DNA of 64,000 nt from contig CM075670.1 in assembly GCA_037962975.1 (NCBI GenBank), forward strand, positions 86,927,501 through 86,991,500. The letters are read 5' to 3'. How positions within the stretch are numbered: the stretch's first letter is position 1; every line of letters starts with the position of its first letter. The notes under the pieces are model-generated. The model was not told the DNA's origin. It saw only the letters and a list, made by a program, of their open reading frames with translations, and searched no databases. The translations under genes were made by a program, and so were the position numbers. Below, piece after piece: positions 48,397 through 57,860 of the stretch. The DNA is from Clitoria ternatea (Eukaryota; Streptophyta; Magnoliopsida; Fabales; Fabaceae).

Positions 48397-49249
48397 CTCG
48401 CTAGGTTGAAAACCTGAAAAGGCGACCTAGGCAAAAGTTAGAGCGATTGGTTGAGCCAAAAACCTGAGAGGGCGGCTCAGACAAAATCACGGCCTGTAGA
48501 TTCAACACTGCAACGTCATCTTCTCAAGTCATAGATGAGGAGGTCAGTCTAGGGCGTTGAAGCCACTGTCAAATCACGTCCTCGGAAGCAAAATCAGAGG
48601 ATAAATAGGAAATCATGAGAAAAACCTGGAATCTCGTCGCTCTCAGGAAATCGATGGAGGATCTAAAAGGCCTTCCCTTCACCCTTACCATCAATTCCTT
48701 GCACCTTGTCATATCATATCTTTTGTATTGTTTTCATCACCTGTACATACCTGATGATCATAAATAAAATGTTTTCTTCTTCTTACATGTGTTCATGACT
48801 AAAAATAAATAAACAAGTTTTGCCTTAAGAAAATTTTTGAATTTGAAAAATGACAAAAAACACAAAGTTATGGGGAACGAAGTGTATACCATTATCGGAT
48901 CTTACCTCAGATAAGCACAACCAACTCTACTAGGCGACCTCAGTGAAGTCAGAAGTGACAGATATTTCGGCCATGAGTTACTTCAAAGCCAGTCGCCAAG
49001 GGAGTCCACCTGTAAGTTTTAATTTGTTTCACGCTTCTCTGTTAAGGGGTGGCCAGAGCCCATGACCCTGAGACGTGTAGTTGCCCAAAACTCTCCCCAG
49101 CAGACTTACCATTCATCCCCGAGGGGAACCCCGACCGAGTTTGCCTCCCTGGGGGAACCACAAAATGGACTTTGCTCCCCTAACTGGAGTACTTCCTAAT
49201 CAGATCTGGAAAAGTTAAGTTATCCCCGGTGGAACTACACTTCCCAAAC
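48397..49249. other. Ogre 3' non-coding region, first part
   Basis: No coding sequence is recognised. Two copies of a phrase with 'GGTTGA..AAACCTGA.A.GGCG.C' lie at 48400-48480. Confidence 0.5.
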
Positions 49250-50190
49250 GATTTAAACTGGGGCATCACCCCAGGTTCATTTCTTCCCGCTCAAGGGTCA
49301 GTCCCCTAAGGTTCCGAGGCAGATAGTTCAAACTAGGGCATCACCCCAGATCTTTCTCCCAACTAAGGGGTGGTACCCCTAAACCTTCCAATTTTTCCAA
49401 TAACTGGGGCATCACCCCAGATCCTTCTCTCAGCCTAGGGGCAGTACCCCTAAATCTTCAATCTTCCAATAACTGGGGCATCACCCCAGATCCTTCTCCC
49501 AGCCTAGGGGCAGTACCCCTAAATCTTCCAACTTTTCCAATAACTGGGGCATCACCCCAGATCCTTCCCTTAGCTAAGGGGAGGTACCCCCTTGATCTTT
49601 CAATCTTTCTAAAAAAACTAGGGCATCACCCCAGATCCATTCTCAATCAAGGGGCAGTGGCCCAAATCACCGAATCCTTCCCCAGTGAAACCATAATCGC
49701 CCAAGCTGGCACTTCTCAAGTTTTTTTTCCTGGTGAACCCTAGATTTTCCATTCTCAATCAAGAGGCAGTGCCCCAAATCACCAAATCCTTCCCCAGTGG
49801 GACTACACTTCCCAGACAACTCAAACTGGGGGCATCACCCCAGATCCACTCTCTTAGGCAAGGGGCAGTCCCCCATGATTCTCTCAAATCATGTCAAACT
49901 AAGGCATCACCCCAGGATCACTCTTTTTCATTCAGGAAGCAATTCCCCAAAGACTCCTTCAAATCATGTCAAACTGGGGCATCTCCCCAGATTTCTTCTA
50001 TTCCAGTCAAGGGGTAGTTCCCCAAGGTTCCATCAAATCATGTCAAACTAAGGCATCTCCCCAGATCTACTCCCTCAGTCAAGGGGTAGTTCCCTGTAAT
50101 TCTTCCAAATCAAGCCAAACTGGGGGATCTCCAGTTCCTCGTGATTCTTCCAAATCGTGTCAAACTGGGGCATCTCCCCAGGTCTTCACC
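49250..50190. repeat. Degenerate ~70-bp tandem repeats (GGGGCATCACCCCAG)
   Basis: The phrase GGGGCATCACCCCAG recurs at about 49260, 49335, 49405, 49475, 49546 and 49619, then in looser form (GGGGCATCTCCCCAG) to 50180. In between are TAGGGGCAGTACCCCTAAATC-like phrases. Both phrases contain inverted G4/C4 arms. Period is about 64-75 bp. It lies between integrase and the antisense gene, the part known to gain tandem repeats in Tat-lineage elements. Confidence 0.85.
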
Positions 50191-50220
50191 TTCTAATCAA
50201 CCGAGAGGAAACACCCTCAC

Positions 50221-50790
50221 CTTTACTTTCCAGTCGCTGATCAAATGGCACCCCTTTACTTTCCAGTCGCCGATCAAATGGCACCCCTTTACTTTCCAAT
50301 CGTCGATCAAATGGCACCCCTTTACTTTCCAGTCACTGATCAAATGGCACCCCTTTACTTTCTAGTCGCCGATCAAATGGCACCCCTTTATTTTCTAGTC
50401 GTCGATCAAATGGCACCCCTTTATTTTCTAGTCGCCGATCAAACGACACCCCTTTACTTTCCAGTCGCCGATCAAATGCCACCCCTTTACTTTCCAGTCG
50501 CCGATCAAATGCCACCCCTTTACTTTCCAGTCGCCGATCAAATGCCACCCCTTTACTTTCCAGTCGCCGATCAAATGGCACCCCTTTACTTTCCAGTCGC
50601 CGATCAAATGGCACCCCTTTACTTTCCAGTCGCCGATCAAATGGCACCCCTTTATTCTCTAGTCGCCGATCAAATGGGACCCCTTTATTTTCTAGTCGCC
50701 GATCAAATGGCACCCCTTTACTTTCCAGTTGCCGATCAAATGGCACCCCTTTACTTTTCAGTCGCCGATCAAATGGCACCCTCTAACCTT
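50221..50790. repeat. 33-bp minisatellite, about 17 copies
   Basis: The unit contains CTTTACTTTCCAGTCGCCGA followed by TCAAATGGCACCC. Unit starts differ by exactly 33 bp (e.g. GGCA at 50247 and 50280). Copies differ by a few substitutions. Because 33 is a multiple of three, every frame without a stop in the unit is open throughout: one + frame reads MAPLYFPVADQ repeatedly and minus frames are open as well. That is a property of the repeat, not evidence for a protein. Confidence 0.95.
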
Positions 50791-51559
50791 TTAGTCAACC
50801 AGGAGGCAACACCCTCACCTTTATCTGTCGCCGAACATGGCATCCTTCATCTCTGGTCAATTGAGAGTCAACACCCAATCCTCTTTTGTTAATAGAAAGA
50901 CAATCCTTCCTCTTCATGTCATTCAAAGAAGAGCCACCCATTTTTTTTTCCAGATTCAAAAAAAAAAACAAAAAAAAAAGGATCCGATGTTGGCACGGGT
51001 TGGAAGAGGTTTTCTCAGTATATCAGGACAAGGGTGGTGATGTCCAAAAATGGTGTCATGACCCTCGCATCGAATGAAATCAGATGCACTGGTCCAATAT
51101 GAACTAGCAGTCATAAGAGACGATGTCCCAGTGGTTACACCGGTTGCTATTTTGGAGCTGTAACGAATGGTATCATGAACCCTGCCTCAGTTAAAATCAA
51201 GTACGGAGTTGATCATAAAAGACGATGTCATACTTCCTACACCGGTCACTTAGGTTTTGAACTTGGGTAAAATGGGAGGAGACTAAGACGACGTGACCAA
51301 CGTTGCTCTAATCCCAAATCCTATGATTTGAAGAAACGGCGTTGAAGATTCAATTCAGATTGGCAAGTCATTGAGGTGTGAATATGAATTCAAGTACAAA
51401 TTAATGTTCAGACGATGTTACTTCAAATTGTTATTATACATCGGTCACGAGTCAATTTGGCATTTGTATGGAATTCAAAGACAAATGGATATGGAAAATT
51501 GCACTTCGTTAAAAAGGAAAAAGGGGGCACTTCGGCCTTACAAAGATTCACTCCGGAGC
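50791..51559. other. Ogre 3' non-coding region, second part
   Basis: No gene is recognised. Three loose copies of an ~100-150 bp unit with AGACGATGT... followed by ACACCGGT or ACATCGGT lie at about 51117, 51218 and 51411. Confidence 0.45.
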
Positions 51560-54004
51560 CTATCCCGGAACAAGGCTAAAAGAGAGGCCCTCAATATTAG
51601 ATGTTGGGGAGTCCGGCCTAGCAGAAGCTGTTCTTTCGGATTCCTCCGACACCGTCTTCAGGTCTATACTCTGGCCCTCGGGGAGAGGCATTGGCTCATA
51701 AGGAACATCCTTAGGTTTCGAAGCCTGACCCCGGTCCATAGCATATAAGTGCCCACCATGAAATTCATAGTAGACGCCTATACCGTTCAAGTTAAGTTGC
51801 ACAGCGGAATTCTGATGTACAACCTGACGAACGGCGGAACTGAAAGCGACATCGGCTAAAACCGAAAAATCAGCCATCTGCTCCTCAGTTTCCCTCTGCT
51901 CCTTAACCTGCTGTTCCTGCACAACGGCCAGTTTCTTGGCCAGTTCCTTGTTCTTTTCATCTACCTCGGCCTTTGCAGCCTTGGCTTGTTCTAATTCGGC
52001 CCGGAGAGCTTGGAGAGCATCCTCTGAAGCTTTGCCCTTAGCCTCAGCTTCATCTGCCCTCTTGGCAGCCGATGTATAAGCAGCTGTGAATTCGGTCAGG
52101 TCTTGTTTACTCCTGGCCAGCTCCTCCTCCTTCTAGGTCAAGGTGGTCTAGGCCTCAACTCTTAGGGCTTCAGCCTTCTTCATCCGGTCTAGGCATTCCT
52201 TAGCCTCGATACCGGAGTAATAAGAGTGACTCAAAGAGCTGAGGAACTCGGCTGCCTCAACCAAATTAAAGATAGCCGCTTTGGCAGCAGTTTGGGCCTC
52301 AGAAGCAGGGAGATCGGCCTTGAGCTTGAAAGGGATGCCAAACCGAGCCGGTGTCCCGCCAACATATTCCAGAAAATTTGAGAGGCGGGAGTTGATGACG
52401 ATATTATCCGGATGAGACCGGTCCGGAGAAATACTTACTGGACCGGCCTGCTCCTCCTGAGGCGCCTCCACCTCGGTCGCAACCCTTGGTGCCTTCTGCT
52501 TTTTCTGTTTGGAGGTTGCGCCGGGGTTGACCTTCCTTTTGCCCGGGGCCCTATCCACTGGCCCCAGAGCCATGGTCCCAACATTTTCAGCCGGGATGCT
52601 CACTACCTTGGCCGGAGTGTGATGAGGAGTCACTTTGTTTTCCGTGTCAGCCGCAGCAGCATTTCGGGCTTCGGCAGCCTCCCTCAGTTTCCTGAGGATG
52701 TCTATCCGAGCCATCTCACCTGAAAAAAAAACAAAACAAAATAAAATAAAAAAGAGGCAATATCAGTACCGGTGTATATGTATTTAAAAAAAAAAGAGGG
52801 GGGTTCAACAGTATCTACCCAGGTAAGCATCCCGGCCTTGCTCTGTCGCCAAGAGCTTCTTGCAGGAGATCTTGGCAAAGCCAGAGTAACCCTTCAGAGC
52901 GTCCAGGACCTTCCTGGACTCGGTTGACAGAACACTCTCACTGACGATGTAGGCGTTGCTGGTCAGGAGAAAATGCTCATGAGTCCAACTGGTGTAAAAC
53001 CTTCTGGAAAAATCAGAATTTTCCCAGAACACCGGCCTCCCTGCATTGACCTCGACTTTGACGTAGGAGTGTTTGAAGTTGACCCTGTCTGTCTTGGCCG
53101 ATTCGGTGTAACTTTCGAAGTTAACCACCTTGGAGTCGCAGTGAAGGTTGATGAAACCCAGACCCCCTCCAGCGTTACCCCGGTGCATCACCCTGCAGTA
53201 GGTGAAAAAGAGAGCCACTGTGGGGACAAAGTGAAAATACTCCCCAAGTACTTCCAAGGCCCTTACCAAGCCCCAGCCATTGGGGTAAAGCTGGCTGGGA
53301 GAGCAGTCTAAAAAATGGAGTACCCTCATCTTGAACTCTGTCAGAGGGAAGCGGACGCCGATCTTGGAGAAGACCATCTCGTACATAAAGAGATTTCTTG
53401 ACCCCGGTTGATGGCAGATCCTGTCCGAGGTGAGAGGGCAGAATACGGTAAAGTCATTTTCATGCTCCACATCGGCGTGAACAACGACATCTTCAATGGT
53501 AACATCGGCAGCATCTTCAGTATACCGGGAGATAATGGCCCTTGGGTCTTCGTGGACCCAGAAGTAGGGATCCCTGGCCTTCTCAGCTAGCCAGTTAATC
53601 CGGTGTGCCAGGATGTTCGTCTCAATGGGATCAGTGACTACAGCGGCTCCAGTAGAAGAGTTTTCAGAAGCCATTCGGACGGTGTGGCAAAGGAAGGGGA
53701 TACAGCTGTAAAAAGCCACATCGTCAGTAAGATAGAGGTTGACACTACTGCCCCTCTCACTAGTAGTGCCAAAGTTAAAAGATGAGAATGAGTCTGACGA
53801 TGTGTCAGACTCCCCTGTTTCCCACAAAGGTAATGTGGAGAAATGGTGTCCTGATGAGACGAGCCGATGTAAAGCCCTTGAGGTTGCCCCACTACGGTGA
53901 CACTGACCCCGGCTCAAGACTCCCCCCGGCTGACACCGGGATATAATTGAAGGAGGACCTGATAGGACCTTAATGGAGTCACTGTTCGAACCGGTGTCCC
54001 CCAT
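51560..54004 (-). pseudogene. Antisense two-exon gene of the Ogre element (aORF)
   Basis: Exon 1 runs from ATG 54004 to 52819, the intron is 52720-52818 (99 bp), and exon 2 is 52719-51560. The minus-strand intron begins GTAGATAC and ends in a T-run plus CAG. Joining the exons keeps the frame, giving 782 codons with only two TAG codons (52148 and 52133, five codons apart). Residues about 110-395 resemble the 'putative gypsy type transposon' family (recalled as PF04195): 'GVRFPLTEFKMRVLHFLDCSPSQLYPNGWGLV' is the core, in part. Exon 2 is Ala/Lys/Glu-rich, basic first and then a coiled coil (about 52120-51900). A TATA box lies upstream. Antisense ORFs are known in Tat elements; the function is unknown. 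It may be only two substitutions from intact. Confidence 0.82.
52720..52818 (-). other. Intron of antisense gene
   Basis: 99 bp with GT-AG ends on the minus strand and a pyrimidine-rich 3' half. It contains an in-frame TGA just inside the donor if unspliced. Removal keeps the frame exactly and joins two long open stretches, which would be unlikely by chance. Confidence 0.8.
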
Positions 54005-54187
54005 GCCCTATCTATGAATTGAAATGAAGGAGATGATGGCTACCTGCTGAGGCGATGCGTGCAGTTCTCTTAGTACGAGCCAGAGTTGTAACACCGGAGC
54101 AGAATTTTAACACCGGAGGCTTTGAATATCAGAGAGGCAGCACTTTAGTATCAAGAAAGGAGTAAAAATAAGAGATCCCCGAACCTG

Positions 54188-54195
54188 CTTTTATA
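54188..54195 (-). promoter_or_regulatory. TATA box of antisense gene
   Basis: TATAAAAG on the minus strand within CTCTATAAAAGCAGG, about 185 bp before the ATG at 54004 and just inside the element from its 3' LTR. It is a textbook plant TATA box in the right place and orientation. Confidence 0.7.
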
Positions 54196-54452
54196 GAGTG
54201 GAGAGACGAGGATCCAGAACTTTCCATATTCTGGCCCAAAGCCCATTAAAAAGGGGGCCCATTCGCCCTGACTTTTGGCATTCCGGTCCAAAGGCGCAAA
54301 ATTTGAATTTTTGAAAGGACGAATTAGATGTTGACACATGTAAGGACATTCAGGTCCCACACCAGTTGAAGTCTCACCTGGCCCTTACATCGGTGTTCAT
54401 ATCTTTACTCCCTTTTCACTTCAGAAAAACGACTACTTCGTACTTCTCTTAT

Positions 54453-54472
54453 GAAAAAGGAGTAAAGAGGGG
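54453..54472 (+). other. Polypurine tract of Ogre element
   Basis: The purine run GAAAAAGGAGTAAAGAGGGG, interrupted by one T, ends four bases before the 3' LTR start. Confidence 0.8.
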
Positions 54473-54476
54473 CATA

Positions 54477-57376
54477 TGTGAACACTTCTTTCGGTCCGAC
54501 CCAAGTAGAATGAATTCTGAGAGAACTGGACCCCGGATTCGAATGATATTCCAAGTATAATAACTCAGAATGGAGCATTTCCGAGTATAATATAGCCCTG
54601 TGAGAGATAAATCCGAGTGGAATGACTCACAAATGATCAAATCCAAGAAGAATTACCCAGAATGAGTCATTTCCGAGTGAAATGTCCCCTGGTGTGTCAT
54701 TTCTGAGTGGAACATTCCCTGGTGTGTCATTTCCGAGTGGAATGTCTCTGATTAAATCATTTCCAAGTAGAATAACTCAGAATGGAGCATTTCCGAGTGG
54801 AATATAGCCCTGTGAGAGATAAATCCGAGTGGAATGACTCACAAATCATCAAATCCGAGAAGAATTACCCAGAACGAGTCATTTCTGAGTGGAATGTCCC
54901 CTGGTGTGTCATTTCCGAGTGGAACATTCCCTGGTGTGTCATTTCCGAGTGGAATGTCTCTGATTAAATCATTTCCGAGTGGAATGCCTCTGATTGAATC
55001 ATTTCTGAGTGGCACCCTTCCGACTGACAATTTTCTGAGTGGGACTTATTTCCGAACGAGAAAAGGTCCCGAATGATCGTTTCCGAGTGAGCTTCAAAAG
55101 GAATTACTCCGAACAAAGAGAAGGCTCTGACTGAATATCTTTTTGAATAGAGACTCAAGTTTCATGTGTCCAAACGAGGATTACTGAGTGAGATACAACC
55201 GAGTGATGAATTCCTGACTGAAGCCATTCTGAATGAAAAGGCATCCCAGATGAAGACACAAGTGGTGTAGAGTTCCCGACTAAATCACCTCCGAGTGGAT
55301 ATTCTGATTCCGAGTGAATGCTTCCTTAAAAGTAATTTTTGAGTCAATATCTTGTGAAGTCAGGCCATTTGGATTAATTCCCACTGAGGATGGACACCAG
55401 TTATGATAGTAGATCCGATCCCAGGATACCCCAAGCATTGAAAAGGTCTGACTGACGTAAGCGTGACACCGGTCCAGAGTCCAAAGGGGTCACATCGGAC
55501 CAGTTATTAGAATTCCAACTAAACCCATGTCTTTATCGGCCGATGTCACAAACCTGACAATGGAATGAGGACCCCGGATGTTTATGTGCTCTGACGTGGA
55601 ATCACATTTCTAAAGGTGGCAGACAGGGGGCGGAAGTGGACAATTTAAAATGCCCCACTGAGCCGCTGCTCCCCACAAACAGGTAGTGGCCAAAGTGGCA
55701 CCACTACGCGCATAGGTGAGTGGAAACTCTGGCTGTCCCAGACACTCAGCCCATGTCTTCAACCCCTATAAATTCCCCAGCTGAAGAAGCTCAAGGGGTT
55801 GGATTTTCTGTCCCTGCAAGAAAACTCTGCCTGAATTCTTTCTGATTCCCCCAGACCTTCAATAGATCTTCCGGTCCGCACTCTCTGATATGTCTTGATT
55901 ATCACAAAGGCCTTTTGCCCTAGAAAGCTTGAAGTTCTCCGGTGTTCAAAGCTACTGCCCCTTCATCAACCCCTCATATCATCCCTACATTAATCCTACA
56001 CACCGTCCCTGCACAGAGTTACTGCCCTTCACCAAACCTTTACACCGTACCTTCACCAAGCCACTGTCCCTTTATCAATCCCTCACATCGTTCCTTCACC
56101 CAAACCTACACACCGTCCCTACACAGCATTCACAGTCACTTCCTCACTTCGGATCAACCCCCACCAACACCGGTCGCATCCTTCGGTTTTCAGCGTTTGA
56201 AGCCCACGCCAACTCAGCACGTTTGCCACTGCTCTCAACATTCAATTCCAGCACCGGTTCGACACCGTCACTGCTTCCAGCATCCAACTCCAAAACCGGC
56301 TCCGAACCCTCCACACCGGTTCCTTTCTGTTCCTTATTTCCTTTGTTTTCATCATTCATTTTCCTGCCAAATTTCTGCCTGTTGGTTATGATTTTCTGTG
56401 TAGTATAGCTTATACTGTTAATGCTTATCCTTTACCCCTAAGAAAAAAATAGAAAAAAACAAATAATAAGTCTTGCACATGTTTTATTTTCTAACCTAAA
56501 AAATTCCATTTTTAAACAGTGTCGTACGGGAATACTTCCGTCTACACAATCTCTTTAGGATCCGTACACGTATGAAGAACTTCGTCTTGTATGAGTTCCC
56601 CACCTCAATAACGTCCATCATCATTTTCCAAGTCTTCCCCTAAAAAACAAAAAAACTCAGAACTACATAACCCTGATTTCTTGATAATTCAAGAATACGT
56701 AGGAGCAGGACCTCAACTCCTGTCGGGCCCATCTTTCTTGTTTCTTTTTACTGATTTATTTCCTCACTTTCGTGTTTCTTTCATAAACGTTCTTTTTTTG
56801 TCGCTTCCGTGAAAATCAATTTAGACGTGACGTCTTGTTGATTTCCCCCTAGTTTTTGTTCAAGCCTCGCCACAATTCATAGGGAAGGGATACTTAGGAC
56901 GAGACGTCCCGCTTATCTCTTTCCTATCCCTGTCCTTTTTTTTATTCGAGAATGTCTAATTTAGACGTGACGTCTTATTAGCATTCTCTTTCCCTCTCTG
57001 TCTCATATCGAAGTCGATTTTAATTCGGATGAAATGTCTCGTTGACCTCGCTTCGACATCCTATGTTTGTACAGTTCTCTTACTCCATTCCGTCGTTTTC
57101 AAATAAAAATACAAAAAAAAGGAAGAAACCATGTTTTATTTAAGGCTATTTATACTGCGCTTTCAATCTTGGTACTGTTTCCGACAGGCGATGTAGGGTG
57201 CTAATACCTTCCCTACTCGTAACCGACTCCGAACTTGAATCTCATTTTTAAACCAGTGCTTTACTGAACATAGTTTTTTCCAATGTTTTTCCTATGGATA
57301 AAAACGTTGGTGGCGACTCCCTGTTTCACACACAGTTTTTCTTCCTCGCCGCGTCGTCGCGATCCAGGTTGCGACA
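54477..57376 (+). repeat. 3' LTR of Ogre element
   Basis: 2900 bp, pairing with 34933-37834 along its length, with the same 212-bp duplication and the TATA box at 55767-55773. The target copy GTTGC follows at 57377. Confidence 0.95.
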
Positions 57377-57603
57377 GTTGCAAACTGCACTTTTTGCTCC
57401 TCCGAGCACTCAAAATACTCAAAAGCTTGTTCAATTTCCCGTATCCAAACATGTGCTCCAGCATAGTCATGCCCTCCTTTATAAGCAGGGGGATTCCATT
57501 TTAGGAATTTTTCAAGAGTGGGACCAGATTCGGTCCTACTCATCAATTGAGAAAATTTCAAGAAAAAGTCATCTCCTCCACCAAAACTAGTTCCCTCAGC
57601 CAT
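57377..57603 (-). pseudogene. Tekay gag, N-terminal part
   Basis: Starts at ATG 57603 (MAEGTSFGGG) and runs without a stop to the Ogre insertion at 57377, with 'FLKWNPPAYKGG' and 'WIREIEQAFEYFECSEEQKVQFA', the usual beginning of a chromovirus gag. The other part of the gene is at 34932-34066. The reading frame passes through the insertion site once the Ogre element and one copy of the target duplication are removed. Confidence 0.88.
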
Positions 57604-57840
57604 AAAGTAATTCTACAATAAACAAACACATCACCATTAATAACCAATGATCTACCAGGGAGTTGGATATTTACCTCATACACATATAAAATACAACGCC
57701 GCCGGAGTGCCAAGGGAATGATGCCAAGCTATTCTGTTAATAACACAAACAACCACAAGCACAATGCAATAGAATGCAAAAATAGTCCAGTATAGGACTC
57801 ACACAAATTATTGGGTTCACCCATGTACCCGGCTCTAGAA
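57604..57840 (-). other. Tekay 5' untranslated region
   Basis: About 240 bp between the primer site and the gag ATG; no ORF. Confidence 0.6.
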
Positions 57841-57841
57841 A

Positions 57842-57858
57842 GAACCGCTCTGATGCCA
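57842..57858 (-). other. Primer binding site of Tekay-like element
   Basis: On the minus strand TGGCATCAGAGCGGTTC lies two bases from the LTR end. It matches the initiator tRNA-Met type site (TGGTATCAGAGC) with one change. Confidence 0.82.
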
Positions 57859-57860
57859 CC

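Larger units (their letters stand above)
34933..57376 (+). mobile_element. Tat/Ogre-lineage Ty3/gypsy element, 22.4 kb
   Basis: It has LTRs 34933-37834 and 54477-57376 and is flanked by GTTAC (34928-34932) and GTTGC (57377-57381). Removing it restores an open gag frame in the Tekay element, which proves the insertion point. Tat/Ogre features: great length, tRNA-Arg primer site, an extra ORF before gag, a G-patch after protease, a probable intron before RT, two RNase H domains, tandem repeats after integrase and an antisense gene. LTR mismatches are about 8 in the first 240 bp by eye. Stops and frameshifts occur in every sense ORF. Confidence 0.95.

Noticed and set aside
50221..50790. CRISPR-like array
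   Set aside because: The repeats are contiguous without unique spacers, in a plant retrotransposon. It is a minisatellite.
50245..50892. 215-codon ORF of MAPLYFPVADQ repeats (and a 148-codon minus ORF)
   Set aside because: The 33-bp period keeps all stop-free frames open. There is no non-repeat domain, and both strands are equally open.
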